This document shows, piece by piece, positions 1 to 6,139 of a stretch of DNA of 7,235 nt (positions are counted from its first letter, which is position 1; each line of letters starts with the position of its first letter). A program made the position numbers and the translations under genes. The notes beneath the pieces were generated by a model. It had not been told where the DNA came from. It saw only the letters and a program-made list of their open reading frames with translations, and did no database searches. Source of the stretch: Candidatus Rokuibacteriota bacterium (GTDB lineage: Bacteria; JAUVQV01); contig JAUWCW010000096.1 in assembly GCA_030609125.1 (NCBI GenBank), positions 1 to 7,235 on the forward strand, read 5' to 3'.

Positions 1-297
1 GAGGAGCGCCACCTCCCCGGGTGAACAGCCGAGGAGACGCCCCGCCGCCGCCCGTGCCTCCTCCACCCTCCTGCCCAGCAGGCCGCTCTCCTGGTGGTCC
101 CGGCTTCCCTCTTCGGTGTACTCCCTGATGGCCTCCACGGCCACCCTCGGCAGCGGGGCAACCCCGGCGTGGGCCATGAAGAGGCGGTGAGCGGTGACGG
201 GAAATTCCCGCCGCCTAACCTTTTCGTCGGCCACGATATCTTCAGGCTTCATGACGTCCCGGTTATCGGGGCTTCCCATGCCGGCATTCTCGACCAT
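1..297 (-). CDS. Class V aminotransferase / cysteine desulfurase-like protein (N-terminal part)
   Basis: The minus strand is open from the ATG at 297 to the window edge, giving 99 residues with the C-terminus missing. After a polar N-terminal stretch (1-35) comes RLFMAHAGVAPLPRVAVEAI (residues 38-57), then an EEGS...HQE segment (62-70) and ARAAAGRLLGCSPGEVALL (81-99). This order is the start of the class V fold-type I PLP aminotransferase domain: an 'N/H-x-A-G-x-x-P-x-P' entry motif, a helix, then 'R..AA.LLG..P.EVAL'. The family includes SufS/IscS-like cysteine desulfurases, kynureninases and related lyases. The PLP lysine lies outside the window, so substrate and exact activity cannot be read. 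In-frame ATGs at 279 and 252 are alternative starts. None has a good Shine-Dalgarno sequence, and the start at 252 (MKPEDIVADE) would remove a poorly structured 15-residue lead. The gene is divergent from the DHH phosphoesterase across 62 bases. Confidence 0.72.
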   Translation of the reverse strand, partial: MVENAGMGSPDNRDVMKPEDIVADEKVRRREFPVTAHRLFMAHAGVAPLPRVAVEAIREYTEEGSRDHQESGLLGRRVEEARAAAGRLLGCSPGEVALL

Positions 298-305
298 GAC
301 TTTAT

Positions 306-311
306 AGTATA
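306..311 (-). promoter_or_regulatory. Possible -10 element for the aminotransferase-like gene
   Basis: The minus strand reads TATACT at 311-306, inside the 8-base palindrome AGTATACT (306-313), and 8 bases separate it from the ATG at 297. No -35 hexamer is recognisable at normal spacing. If the box is real, transcription would start at or next to the ATG at 297. The mRNA would then be leaderless, or translation would begin at the internal ATGs (279 or 252). The plus strand also carries a TATAGT (303-308), so the box could serve the divergent DHH gene. Confidence 0.3.
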
Positions 312-345
312 CTGCAGCGCAGGCAGCGGGCGACGGGATCGCCGC

Positions 346-356
346 GGGAGGAGGAG
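346..356 (+). promoter_or_regulatory. Ribosome binding site fixing a GTG start
   Basis: GGGAGGAGGAG contains two overlapping GGAGG cores, the nearer ending 5 bases before the GTG at 360. It decides for the GTG over any downstream ATG of the DHH phosphoesterase. Confidence 0.8.
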
Positions 357-359
357 ACT

Positions 360-1250
360 GTGAGACTGGTAACGAGAGGTGATCTGGACGGAGTCACTTC
401 GGCGGTCCTGGTCACGACCATGGAGGATATCGAAACCATCGAGCTCGTTCACCCTCAGGACATCACCGACAAGCGTTTCGAGATCGCCCCGACGGACATC
501 ATGGCGAACCTCCCCTACCACCCCTCCTGCGCCATGTGGTTCGACCACCACGCTCTCACGGACAGCAACGAAAAGCCGCCGGCGGACTTCAAGGGAAAAC
601 ACGATATTGCCCCCAGCGTGGCCCGGGTCATCTACTCCTACTACTCCTCGGAGAAGCTCAGCGGCTATGCCCATCTCGTGGAGGAGACCGACCGCTTTGA
701 TTCCGCCAATCTCACGAAGGAGGACATTCTCAACGCCACGGGAGTCATTCTCCTGGGCTTCACCATAGATTCCCGTTCCGGCATAGGCGGCTTCAAGGAG
801 TATTTCCTCAACCTCATCGAATGGCTCAAGACCAAAACCCTCGTCGAAGTCCTTGCCCAGCCCGAGGTCGAGAGGAGGGCCGCTCTGCTGCGGGAAAACA
901 ACCTGGCCTTCCTCGATCTGCTGAAGAAGCACTCCCGCACTGAGGGCAACGTGGTCGTCACCGACTTCCGCGGCCTTGAAACGGCGCCCATCGGCAACCG
1001 CTTTCTCGTCTACGCCCTCTTTCCCGAGACCAACGTCTCCCTGCGGCTCCAGTGGGGTCCGGGAAAAAAGTTCGTGGCCGCCTCCCTGGGTCACAACATC
1101 TTCAACAGGACCAGCGGCGTCCACTGCGGGCAGGTTGCCAGCGATTTCGGCGGCGGCGGCCACCGTGGCGCCGCGGCCTGTCCCCTCGATGCGAAAAGGG
1201 CCGACGAACAGGTGGTGGAACTGGTCCGCAGGCTCAAGGAAGCCGGCTGA
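360..1250 (+). CDS. DHH/DHHA1-family phosphoesterase (exopolyphosphatase-like)
   Basis: This 296-residue cytoplasmic protein has the two-domain layout of DHH phosphoesterases. Residues 4-18 (VTRGDLDGVTSAVLV) give the first metal-binding motif with D8 and D10. The signature DHH is at 62-64 within MWFDHHAL, and VEETDRFDSA (107-116) is a probable further metal-ligand motif. The C-terminal DHHA1 domain ends in SDFGGGGHRGAAACPL (261-276), the glycine-rich substrate-binding loop. Family members are metal-dependent (usually Mn) phosphohydrolases acting on phosphodiester or phosphoanhydride bonds, such as oligonucleotides, cyclic dinucleotides and polyphosphate. This sequence resembles the stand-alone group often labelled 'exopolyphosphatase' or 'predicted DHH phosphohydrolase'; I cannot tell the substrate. 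The start is GTG at 360, set by an excellent Shine-Dalgarno run (GGGAGGAGGAG, 346-356) and by the family-typical MRLVTR opening. The gene is complete and converges on the glutamate dehydrogenase. Confidence 0.88.
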   Translation: MRLVTRGDLDGVTSAVLVTTMEDIETIELVHPQDITDKRFEIAPTDIMANLPYHPSCAMWFDHHALTDSNEKPPADFKGKHDIAPSVARVIYSYYSSEKLSGYAHLVEETDRFDSANLTKEDILNATGVILLGFTIDSRSGIGGFKEYFLNLIEWLKTKTLVEVLAQPEVERRAALLRENNLAFLDLLKKHSRTEGNVVVTDFRGLETAPIGNRFLVYALFPETNVSLRLQWGPGKKFVAASLGHNIFNRTSGVHCGQVASDFGGGGHRGAAACPLDAKRADEQVVELVRRLKEAG

Positions 1251-1259
1251 CACGCCGGC
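1242..1259. other. Inverted repeat between convergent genes
   Basis: GCCGGC (1242-1247), six bases, then GCCGGC (1254-1259) can form a 6-bp all-GC hairpin on either strand. It overlaps the stop codon of the DHH gene (1248-1250) and lies just beyond the stop of the dehydrogenase (1266-1268). There is no following T-run on either strand, so it is not a classical intrinsic terminator. It may still mark transcript ends of both converging genes. Confidence 0.35.
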
Positions 1260-1265
1260 GGAGCC

Positions 1266-4200
1266 TCACCTCCTCGCTTTCGCCGGCGCGGCGAACTCTC
1301 TCGTCACGTACTCCGTGAGAGACTCCTCGAAGTTCTTTTTCCAGCCCCCGCCGTAAACGACGGCGGCGGCAATCTCGCTGGCCGCCATGGCGCAGCGATA
1401 CTTCATCGGCAGGAGGCTGATTCTCCGGCGGAAGCGATCGTGTCTCCCCACGAAGCGCGGCAGGTGGGCAAGCAGTACCCGGCGATACGCCGGCCGTGAG
1501 AGCAGTTCCGGCCGGGAACGGAGAAAGGCGAAGAGCCTGGAGTAAAGCTCGTTTATCTCGGAGCTCAGCGAGTCCGATATCTCCGTGAAACTCAGCTCCC
1601 CCTCCGACTCGCGATGGCGCCGGAAGATATATCTCGCCTCATCCACGGCGCGCTTCTCGAGAATCTTCAGGACGTCGGCGACGTAGGACTCCTTGTGTTT
1701 CAGAAATTCCTCGTCGCTCATCAGAAGATTGGCGATGATCTCGTAGCTGGAGGAGATGACGCCGCACTTGTTGGCGGACGCGTCGCGAATAACGATGACT
1801 CCCTTGCTCTGCAGACCGTCTCTGGCCTGGGCGGTCAGGAAGGAGTTGGCTCCCTCAACGATGGCACGACAGGTCGGTTTCCCCTCTTCGGTGAAGAACC
1901 GGTTCCAGTTCCGGCCGTCGACGGTCTCGGGCCTCCCTCCGGCAGGTATGAAGAGGTCCGCCGGGACGGAAAAGATCGTTTCCGCGAAATCCCTGTGCAT
2001 CTCGTCCGCCGTGACCCACTGGATGGTAAGTCCGTTCGACCTGCGCACCTGGCGCCGGTACATTTCTTTCATCCCCATGCGGCGAACGGCCCGGCGTGAA
2101 AGCAGAGAGCCTCCGGGATGTATCTTCTCAGGGCGGAAGGCGTCAATGCTCCCCCGGAACAGAATGCGCCGCAGTTCCCCGCGGTCGATTCCGCGAGGAT
2201 CGTGCAGTATTCCGGACCCGTCCAGGATCAGTTTCACCTGCATCCTGGGACAGCGCTGGAGAAGGAACTTCAGGCTGTTGCCGGCCACGTCTCCCGATGG
2301 TCCCCCGGTCATCTTGACGGAGAAACTCTGCTTCCTGATGTCGACACCAAGCTCTTTCATCGTCTCTTCCGCGAAAGCCACCACGCCAAGAGACGTCACT
2401 CCGTAGCGCTTGTGGTTTATCCCGACGGCCTTGCTCGAAATGACACCCTTGCCGAGAAGGTACCGCCTTTTGACGGCCTGCCTCGCTATCCGCTCGATCA
2501 TCGAGTCGTGCATGTTCTCGTCGGGCCCGAGCTCGATGGCTTCCTCCTCGCCGTAGTAGTCGACCACTCTGCTATGGCAGGACTCTCCCCCTGCTCCTGA
2601 AAAAATGTCGAAGAACGCGTTGATGAATCCGAATTGAAGCTTGTGGAGACGCAGCTGCCGGTGCCGCTCGTCGCCCACATCGGAGACGTCGAGAGCGACG
2701 GCCATCTTCGAGCCGCCCTCGTAGATGTCCTTGTTCTTCAGGTGCTGGGTGTGGGCGAGAACGTAGACTTCCCGGAAGAGCGTTTCGGCGGTCTGATTGT
2801 AGTCGTCCTCGCTGGTGCACACCACGGTGCGCCACCCCCCCCGGGCGATGTCGGCAAACCCGACGTGGTAGCCCGTCCCGTGCCGGCCCGAGAAGAAGGT
2901 GACGCGAAAGGGCTCCCCGGCGGGGAGATCGGAGGTGAATTCTTCACCCAGCTCGCCAAGATAAGCGGGATCGAGCCGGAAGGCGAGAGCGTTCTTTTCC
3001 GGAACGTAGAAATTGGTCTTGAGCGTGTGACGGATGAAAAGGACCACCGTCCTGTAGATGCCTCTTCTGAGCTCGTCGAGATGCCGGTGCCCGGTGTTGT
3101 AACTCTCCACGGCCGCTTCCGTCTTCGCCAGGACGGACTTGAAGCCTCTGCGGCTCTTGAGGTCGGGGTCGAACCTGACGCGAAAAAGCCTGCAGAACAT
3201 CCGGGCAAGGCTTTCGGCGGAGAGAAAGGCGCTGACGACCTCGGAAATGTCATAGCGGTCCGGCTGGCCGTGGGCGAGCGTGGTGTGACAGAAAGAGATG
3301 AAGGCGTTCGTCAACGACGCCTCTTCCCCCGTCATGATGCGCCGGAGAACAAACCGGCCGTAGGGGCGGCTCGTCGTGGAAACGATCTGGGTGTTGTAGA
3401 GCTCGGACTTGAGCTTCCGGAAGAACGGCGAGTCCTTCCCGGGAAGGTGCCCGCCCGCCCTCTTTGCGTAAAACGTCCCTAGAAAAAAAGGGCCCTCGGC
3501 GGTGTGTATCATCAGGCAGTAGGCCCTCTGCACGCCTACGCGCATCCGGTGGAACACTTCCATCACCTGGGAGAGAAAATCCCGCTCCGGGGGATTGGCG
3601 ACGGCGAAGACGATCCTTGAACCCCTGCTGCGCGTAACGTCCTCCGCCTCTTCCACATCGAGGTAGAGACCGTCGAATCGCTTCCCCTGCTGGTAGAGCC
3701 AGAGCACACGGGCCGTCCTCTCCGGCGGGGATATCCGGACGTAGTGCCCGTTGTTCAGGCAGAGAAGATGAAAATCCTCTTCGAAATCTCTCACGTCGTA
3801 CTTCGGGTAGAGACGCCGCAGCGTCCGCTTCACTTCGTCGCCCTTCTTCGTCCGTCGGCAGCCCTTGCGGCGGTCCACGCGGAGGCTGTGCTTCAGGTCG
3901 AACTCGAAGCGCTGGACCTCTAACCGGCGCTCACCGCCCGGCACGGGCCTGAAGGAATGGGTGAGCTCGGCGTAGGAGAGGTCCCGCCGACCGTAGGACC
4001 TCAGGGACCTGTAGAAGGATCCGGGTGCGTCGAGGGTCGCCAGGATGAGCTGCTTGCCCTCGTCCGCAAGGACCAGCCGCTTTCCCGCCGCCAGGGTGTG
4101 CAGGCCCGCCGCCAGGTTGACCAGGGCCGCGCCCTCATCCTGCATGGTTACAAAGAAATACGGGTGCAGGTTCTCCGCGAGCCAGGAGAGGTTCTCATCA

Positions 4201-4292
4201 GCCTGCGCCCATGCAACCCCAAGGTCGCTCCGGAACCGGTCGATGAACTGCGATGGATCGAAATCGCCGATCGACATCTTACCCTTGGGCAT
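1266..4292 (-). CDS. NAD-type glutamate dehydrogenase, ~1000-residue class
   Basis: This 1008-residue protein probably catalyses L-glutamate + NAD+ + water to 2-oxoglutarate + ammonium + NADH in the cytoplasm, linking amino-acid catabolism to central carbon. The N-terminal ~450 residues are a large regulatory-type region without a motif I recognise. The catalytic part begins around residue 460. KNKDIYEGGSKMAVALDVSD (519-538) matches the lysine-bearing 'KDIPEGGSKG' substrate loop of large GDHs. HKRYGVTSLGVVAF (627-640) leads into the Rossmann domain, whose glycine loop is MTGGPSGDVAGN (661-672). IVEGANSFLT (811-820) and NKCGVISSSYEIIANLL (841-857) are C-terminal GDH blocks. The length is close to fungal-type ~115 kDa NAD-GDHs and well below the ~180 kDa bacterial class. 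The ATG at 4292 has GAGGAGG (4304-4298) 5 bases upstream. NAD preference is inferred from the class. The gene is monocistronic in this window and divergent from the rhomboid gene. Confidence 0.88.
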   Translation of the reverse strand: MPKGKMSIGDFDPSQFIDRFRSDLGVAWAQADENLSWLAENLHPYFFVTMQDEGAALVNLAAGLHTLAAGKRLVLADEGKQLILATLDAPGSFYRSLRSYGRRDLSYAELTHSFRPVPGGERRLEVQRFEFDLKHSLRVDRRKGCRRTKKGDEVKRTLRRLYPKYDVRDFEEDFHLLCLNNGHYVRISPPERTARVLWLYQQGKRFDGLYLDVEEAEDVTRSRGSRIVFAVANPPERDFLSQVMEVFHRMRVGVQRAYCLMIHTAEGPFFLGTFYAKRAGGHLPGKDSPFFRKLKSELYNTQIVSTTSRPYGRFVLRRIMTGEEASLTNAFISFCHTTLAHGQPDRYDISEVVSAFLSAESLARMFCRLFRVRFDPDLKSRRGFKSVLAKTEAAVESYNTGHRHLDELRRGIYRTVVLFIRHTLKTNFYVPEKNALAFRLDPAYLGELGEEFTSDLPAGEPFRVTFFSGRHGTGYHVGFADIARGGWRTVVCTSEDDYNQTAETLFREVYVLAHTQHLKNKDIYEGGSKMAVALDVSDVGDERHRQLRLHKLQFGFINAFFDIFSGAGGESCHSRVVDYYGEEEAIELGPDENMHDSMIERIARQAVKRRYLLGKGVISSKAVGINHKRYGVTSLGVVAFAEETMKELGVDIRKQSFSVKMTGGPSGDVAGNSLKFLLQRCPRMQVKLILDGSGILHDPRGIDRGELRRILFRGSIDAFRPEKIHPGGSLLSRRAVRRMGMKEMYRRQVRRSNGLTIQWVTADEMHRDFAETIFSVPADLFIPAGGRPETVDGRNWNRFFTEEGKPTCRAIVEGANSFLTAQARDGLQSKGVIVIRDASANKCGVISSSYEIIANLLMSDEEFLKHKESYVADVLKILEKRAVDEARYIFRRHRESEGELSFTEISDSLSSEINELYSRLFAFLRSRPELLSRPAYRRVLLAHLPRFVGRHDRFRRRISLLPMKYRCAMAASEIAAAVVYGGGWKKNFEESLTEYVTREFAAPAKARR

Positions 4293-4353
4293 GGTTGCCT
4301 CCTCTGCCGCCGCCGGGTCAAGTATGGCACATCAGGGCCGCTCCGGGGAAGAT

Positions 4354-4366
4354 GCCCGGACCGGGC
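4354..4366. other. Palindrome in the divergent gdh-rhomboid intergenic region
   Basis: GCCCGG-A-CCGGGC is a perfect 13-base inverted repeat with a one-base centre. That is too tight for an RNA hairpin but is a shape typical of a dimeric-regulator site. It lies 62 bases before the dehydrogenase ATG and 75 bases before the rhomboid ATG. In GC-rich DNA such a palindrome can arise by chance. Confidence 0.25.
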
Positions 4367-4413
4367 CCTTTCGGCAGGAATCCGGTGGCCGTGTACCGCC
4401 GCATGGCCCGGTG

Positions 4414-4422
4414 TGCTATAAA
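4414..4422 (+). promoter_or_regulatory. Possible extended -10 promoter for the rhomboid gene
   Basis: TGC (4414-4416) directly followed by TATAAA (4417-4422) has the form of an extended -10 element. The predicted transcript start is near 4429, giving a leader of about 12 bases before the ATG at 4442. No convincing -35 hexamer precedes it, which is tolerable for extended -10 promoters. Confidence 0.35.
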
Positions 4423-4441
4423 GGGTCCCGGTGCTGATTCC

Positions 4442-5194
4442 ATGATGACTCCCTGGGTGCTGCGGCTGATTATTGCGAACGTGGCGGTCTTTCTGCTCGC
4501 CATGAGCAATCCTTCCTTTCTCCAGGCCTTCGTTCTCGTGCCCGCCTTCGCCCTCACCAGACCCTGGACGCTGATCACCTACATGTTCATCCACGGCGGA
4601 TTCGGCCACCTCCTGTTCAACATGCTGGGGCTCTACTTCTTCGGCCCCCGCCTCGAACACCGCCTCGGCGGAAGGCATTTTCTCGCCCTCTATTTCTTCA
4701 GCGGAATCATGGGTGCAATCCTCTCCTTCTTCTTCACCCCCTACTCGCCCATAATTGGAGCCTCCGGCGCGATATTCGGCGTCTTCCTCGCTTTTGCCCG
4801 CTACTGGCCGCGGGAAAAAATCTACATCTATGGTCTGCTCCCGATTGAGGCCAGGCTGTTCGTGGGCATCATGACGGCCCTCTCCATCTTTTCCGGGCTG
4901 AGCGGCACCGGCGGCGGCGTAGCGCACTTCGCCCACCTCGGAGGCTTCCTGGGAGGTTTTCTCTACCTTCGCTGGATGGAGTGGTCGTCCCCGGCGGCCC
5001 GCTTCAAGAGGAAGGCCGGCGCCCCGTCGGTAAAGTCGGGAGACGCCGGACGCTGGTCCAGGATCAGGCGCGAGGACCTGCACCCTGTCAACAGGGAGGA
5101 GCTGGACCGCGTCATCACAAAACTGCGGGAAATGGGACCGGCAAGCCTTTCGAACGACGAGCGCGCCTTTCTCAACCGCTTCAGTCCCGAGTGA
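4442..5194 (+). CDS. Rhomboid-family intramembrane serine protease with C-terminal cytoplasmic tail
   Basis: This 250-residue polytopic inner-membrane protease would cleave substrates inside or next to their transmembrane helices. The hydrophobic helix from about residue 6 is followed by HGGFGHLLFNMLGLYFFG (51-68), containing the conserved H56 and oxyanion N60. The catalytic serine is S108 in IIGASGAIFG (104-113), and the catalytic histidine is H165 in VAHFAHLGGFLGGF (160-173). The dyad is intact, so the protein should be active. After the last helix a basic linker (about 180-215) leads to a short soluble domain, REELDRVITKLREMGPASL (about 218-236) and NDERAFLNRF. Such a tail is common in bacterial rhomboids of this group. 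The start is the tandem ATG at 4442/4445. The reading frame is open further upstream into the dehydrogenase 5' region, but that extension looks non-coding. The ribosome-binding signal is weak (GGTG, 4430-4433). The substrate is unknown. Confidence 0.88.
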   Translation: MMTPWVLRLIIANVAVFLLAMSNPSFLQAFVLVPAFALTRPWTLITYMFIHGGFGHLLFNMLGLYFFGPRLEHRLGGRHFLALYFFSGIMGAILSFFFTPYSPIIGASGAIFGVFLAFARYWPREKIYIYGLLPIEARLFVGIMTALSIFSGLSGTGGGVAHFAHLGGFLGGFLYLRWMEWSSPAARFKRKAGAPSVKSGDAGRWSRIRREDLHPVNREELDRVITKLREMGPASLSNDERAFLNRFSPE

Positions 5195-5224
5195 GCCTTC
5201 CGGTCGGCCCCGTTCCGGCACTCG
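5188..5224 (+). other. Stem-loop over the rhomboid stop codon
   Basis: CGAGTG (5188-5193), overlapping the rhomboid TGA, is complementary to CACTCG (5219-5224). An inner CCGG pair (5200-5203 with 5215-5218) could extend the structure. No T-run follows, so it is at best a weak terminator or a transcript-end stabiliser before the lemA promoter. Confidence 0.3.
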
Positions 5225-5236
5225 TCACGTGGTGCG

Positions 5237-5266
5237 TTGACAAGAGAGACCCCTTGCAGTAAGAAT
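5237..5266 (+). promoter_or_regulatory. Candidate sigma-70-like promoter of lemA
   Basis: A perfect TTGACA (5237-5242) is followed after 18 bases by AAGAAT (5261-5266; 4 of 6 match TATAAT). The predicted start near 5273 falls at the ribosome binding site, leaving a leader of only about 13 bases. The palindrome CACGTG (5226-5231) lies just upstream of the -35 box. If real, lemA is transcribed separately from the rhomboid gene. Confidence 0.4.
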
Positions 5267-5272
5267 GATCCT

Positions 5273-5278
5273 GGAGGT
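5273..5278 (+). promoter_or_regulatory. Ribosome binding site fixing the lemA start
   Basis: GGAGGT stands 7 bases before the ATG at 5286. The upstream in-frame ATG at 5265 has no such site, and its codons run through this motif, so 5286 is the preferred start. Confidence 0.75.
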
Positions 5279-5285
5279 GGTGGTT

Positions 5286-5840
5286 ATGATACTGCTCGTT
5301 CTCGTCACGCTCATAGTTCTGCTGGCATTCGTCGTGATCGCCCTGTACAACCGCCTGGTGCGGATGCGAAATACCGTCCGCTCCGCCTGGGCCGACATCG
5401 ACGTGTTTCTGCGCAAGCGCTACAACCTCGTCGACAACCTGGTGGAAACGGTGAAGGGGTACGCCTCTCACGAGAAGGAGACGCTCACCGGCGTAACCGA
5501 GGCGCGCGCGAATGCCATGAAAGCCTCCGGTCCCATGGCCAAGGGCGCCGCGGAGAACATCTTCCAGGAGACCCTCAAGTCCATATTCGCCCTTTCCGAG
5601 GCGTATCCGGAGCTGAAGGCCAACGAGAGCTTTCTCAAGCTCCAGGGCCAGCTCCAGGAAATCGAGAACGGCATCGAATATGCCCGCCGGTATTACAACG
5701 CTGTCGTGAGAGACTACAACACCCTGACCGAGGCCTTCCCCTCTAATCTCATAGCCGCCCAGTTCTCGTTTCACAAGGAAGCCTTCTTCGAGCTCACAGA
5801 GGCTGCGGCCAGGGAACCCGTCAAGGTCGATTTCAGCTAG
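5286..5840 (+). CDS. lemA: LemA-family membrane protein
   Basis: This 184-residue protein has an N-terminal transmembrane helix (about 2-20, MILLVLVTLIVLLAFVVIAL) followed by the helical LemA domain. The family fingerprint is clear: YNRLVRMRN (21-29), AWADIDVFLRKRYNLVDNLV (34-53), TVKGYASHEKETL, an AR-rich helix, then YYNAVVRDYN and FPSNLIAAQFSF near the C-terminus. The expected topology is a short N-terminal end and one helix, with the helical bundle on the other side of the membrane. LemA proteins are widespread, and their biochemical role is not well defined. They often sit beside HtpX-type or TPM-domain genes, neither of which is present here; the neighbour is a rhomboid protease. The chosen start gives a typical family length, and the 5265 start would add seven residues. 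The reverse-strand RNA gene converges on the 3' end. Confidence 0.92.
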   Translation: MILLVLVTLIVLLAFVVIALYNRLVRMRNTVRSAWADIDVFLRKRYNLVDNLVETVKGYASHEKETLTGVTEARANAMKASGPMAKGAAENIFQETLKSIFALSEAYPELKANESFLKLQGQLQEIENGIEYARRYYNAVVRDYNTLTEAFPSNLIAAQFSFHKEAFFELTEAAAREPVKVDFS

Positions 5841-5843
5841 GGC

Positions 5844-5861
5844 TCCGGCAACGAATCCGGA
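5844..5861 (+). other. Hairpin just after lemA
   Basis: TCCGG (5844-5848) and CCGGA (5857-5861) pair around an 8-base loop, three bases after the lemA TAG. A T-run is missing, so this may be a weak transcript end rather than a standard intrinsic terminator. It also lies downstream of the convergent RNA gene and could act in either direction. Confidence 0.3.
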
Positions 5862-5907
5862 AGCAGTGAATATTCAGTCGGCGGCGGAAGTTGGTAGGCA
5901 TAGAAAC

Positions 5908-6052
5908 GGCCCCGAGTGACCGGGTCCGGATAACCTCCGCCGGAGTCCATCCCCGGGGCCTCCTTGCTCGTTGTGTGTATTCCTCCGCAACGCGCCCGCC
6001 CCCGGGCATCCAACTCCCGACATGACCCGCAGTATCCAAGCCTCTCGGGGCC
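5908..6052 (-). ncRNA. ssrS: Structured small RNA, probable 6S RNA
   Basis: Read on the minus strand, the ends GGCCCCGAG (6052-6044) and CTCGGGGCC (5916-5908) pair perfectly over 9 bp and enclose ~145 nt. Inside, CGGGTC (RNA 24-29) pairs with GACCCG (127-132). A bubble follows (30-46 against about 102-126), in which the 3' side can form its own small hairpin (TCCGG/CCGGA). The apical arm is built from CCCGGGG/CCCCGGG (47-53/95-101), then GC/GC (58-59/86-87) and CGTTG/CAACG (61-65/80-84), around a 14-nt loop. A closing stem, a large central bubble with a 3'-side hairpin and an apical arm together are the 6S RNA plan, which mimics open promoter DNA and binds sigma-70 RNA polymerase. The strong promoter at 6058-6087 puts +1 at the stem's first base. 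The next feature on this strand is the antisense of lemA, so a riboswitch is unlikely. Family assignment rests on architecture, not on an alignment. GTTTCTAT after the stem may help termination. Confidence 0.62.
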
Positions 6053-6057
6053 TACTT

Positions 6058-6087
6058 ATAATATAAGCCTTTTTCCTTTATTTTCAA
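6058..6087 (-). promoter_or_regulatory. Strong sigma-70-like promoter of the small RNA
   Basis: On the minus strand TTGAAA (6087-6082; 5 of 6 consensus) is followed after 18 bases by TATTAT (6063-6058), or after 16 bases by TATATT (6065-6060). The region is strikingly AT-rich against GC-rich surroundings. The predicted start at 6054-6051 coincides with the 5' strand of the closing stem of the RNA. Confidence 0.7.
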
Positions 6088-6139
6088 GGCATTGTTAAAC
6101 GAAGTACAAAGCAGTTAATTATGAGTATTTTCGGGTGGT

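Noticed and set aside
249-1253. A 334-codon minus-strand frame opposite the DHH gene
   Set aside because: It is a GC-rich antisense shadow of a clearly conserved gene. Its residue composition (Gly, Val, Glu and Arg rich) shows no family motif.
4253-4441. N-terminal extension of the rhomboid frame by 63 residues
   Set aside because: It overlaps the dehydrogenase coding region and its ribosome binding site, and it precedes the family-typical first membrane helix. The ATG at 4442 fits better.
4148-5221. A 357-codon minus-strand frame opposite the rhomboid gene
   Set aside because: It overlaps the rhomboid and the dehydrogenase N-terminus, is highly charged and low in complexity, and has no recognisable domain.
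5265-5285. lemA start at 5265
   Set aside because: There is no ribosome binding site upstream, and the consensus GGAGGT at 5273-5278 serves the ATG at 5286.
5833-6039. A 68-codon minus-strand frame
   Set aside because: It lies within the structured RNA and the 3' end of lemA, and has no motif.
5908-6052. SRP (4.5S) RNA or a TPP/cobalamin riboswitch
   Set aside because: The SRP apical GGAAGGAAGCAGCC-type loop is absent. No riboswitch consensus box is seen, and no gene follows on the minus strand to be regulated.
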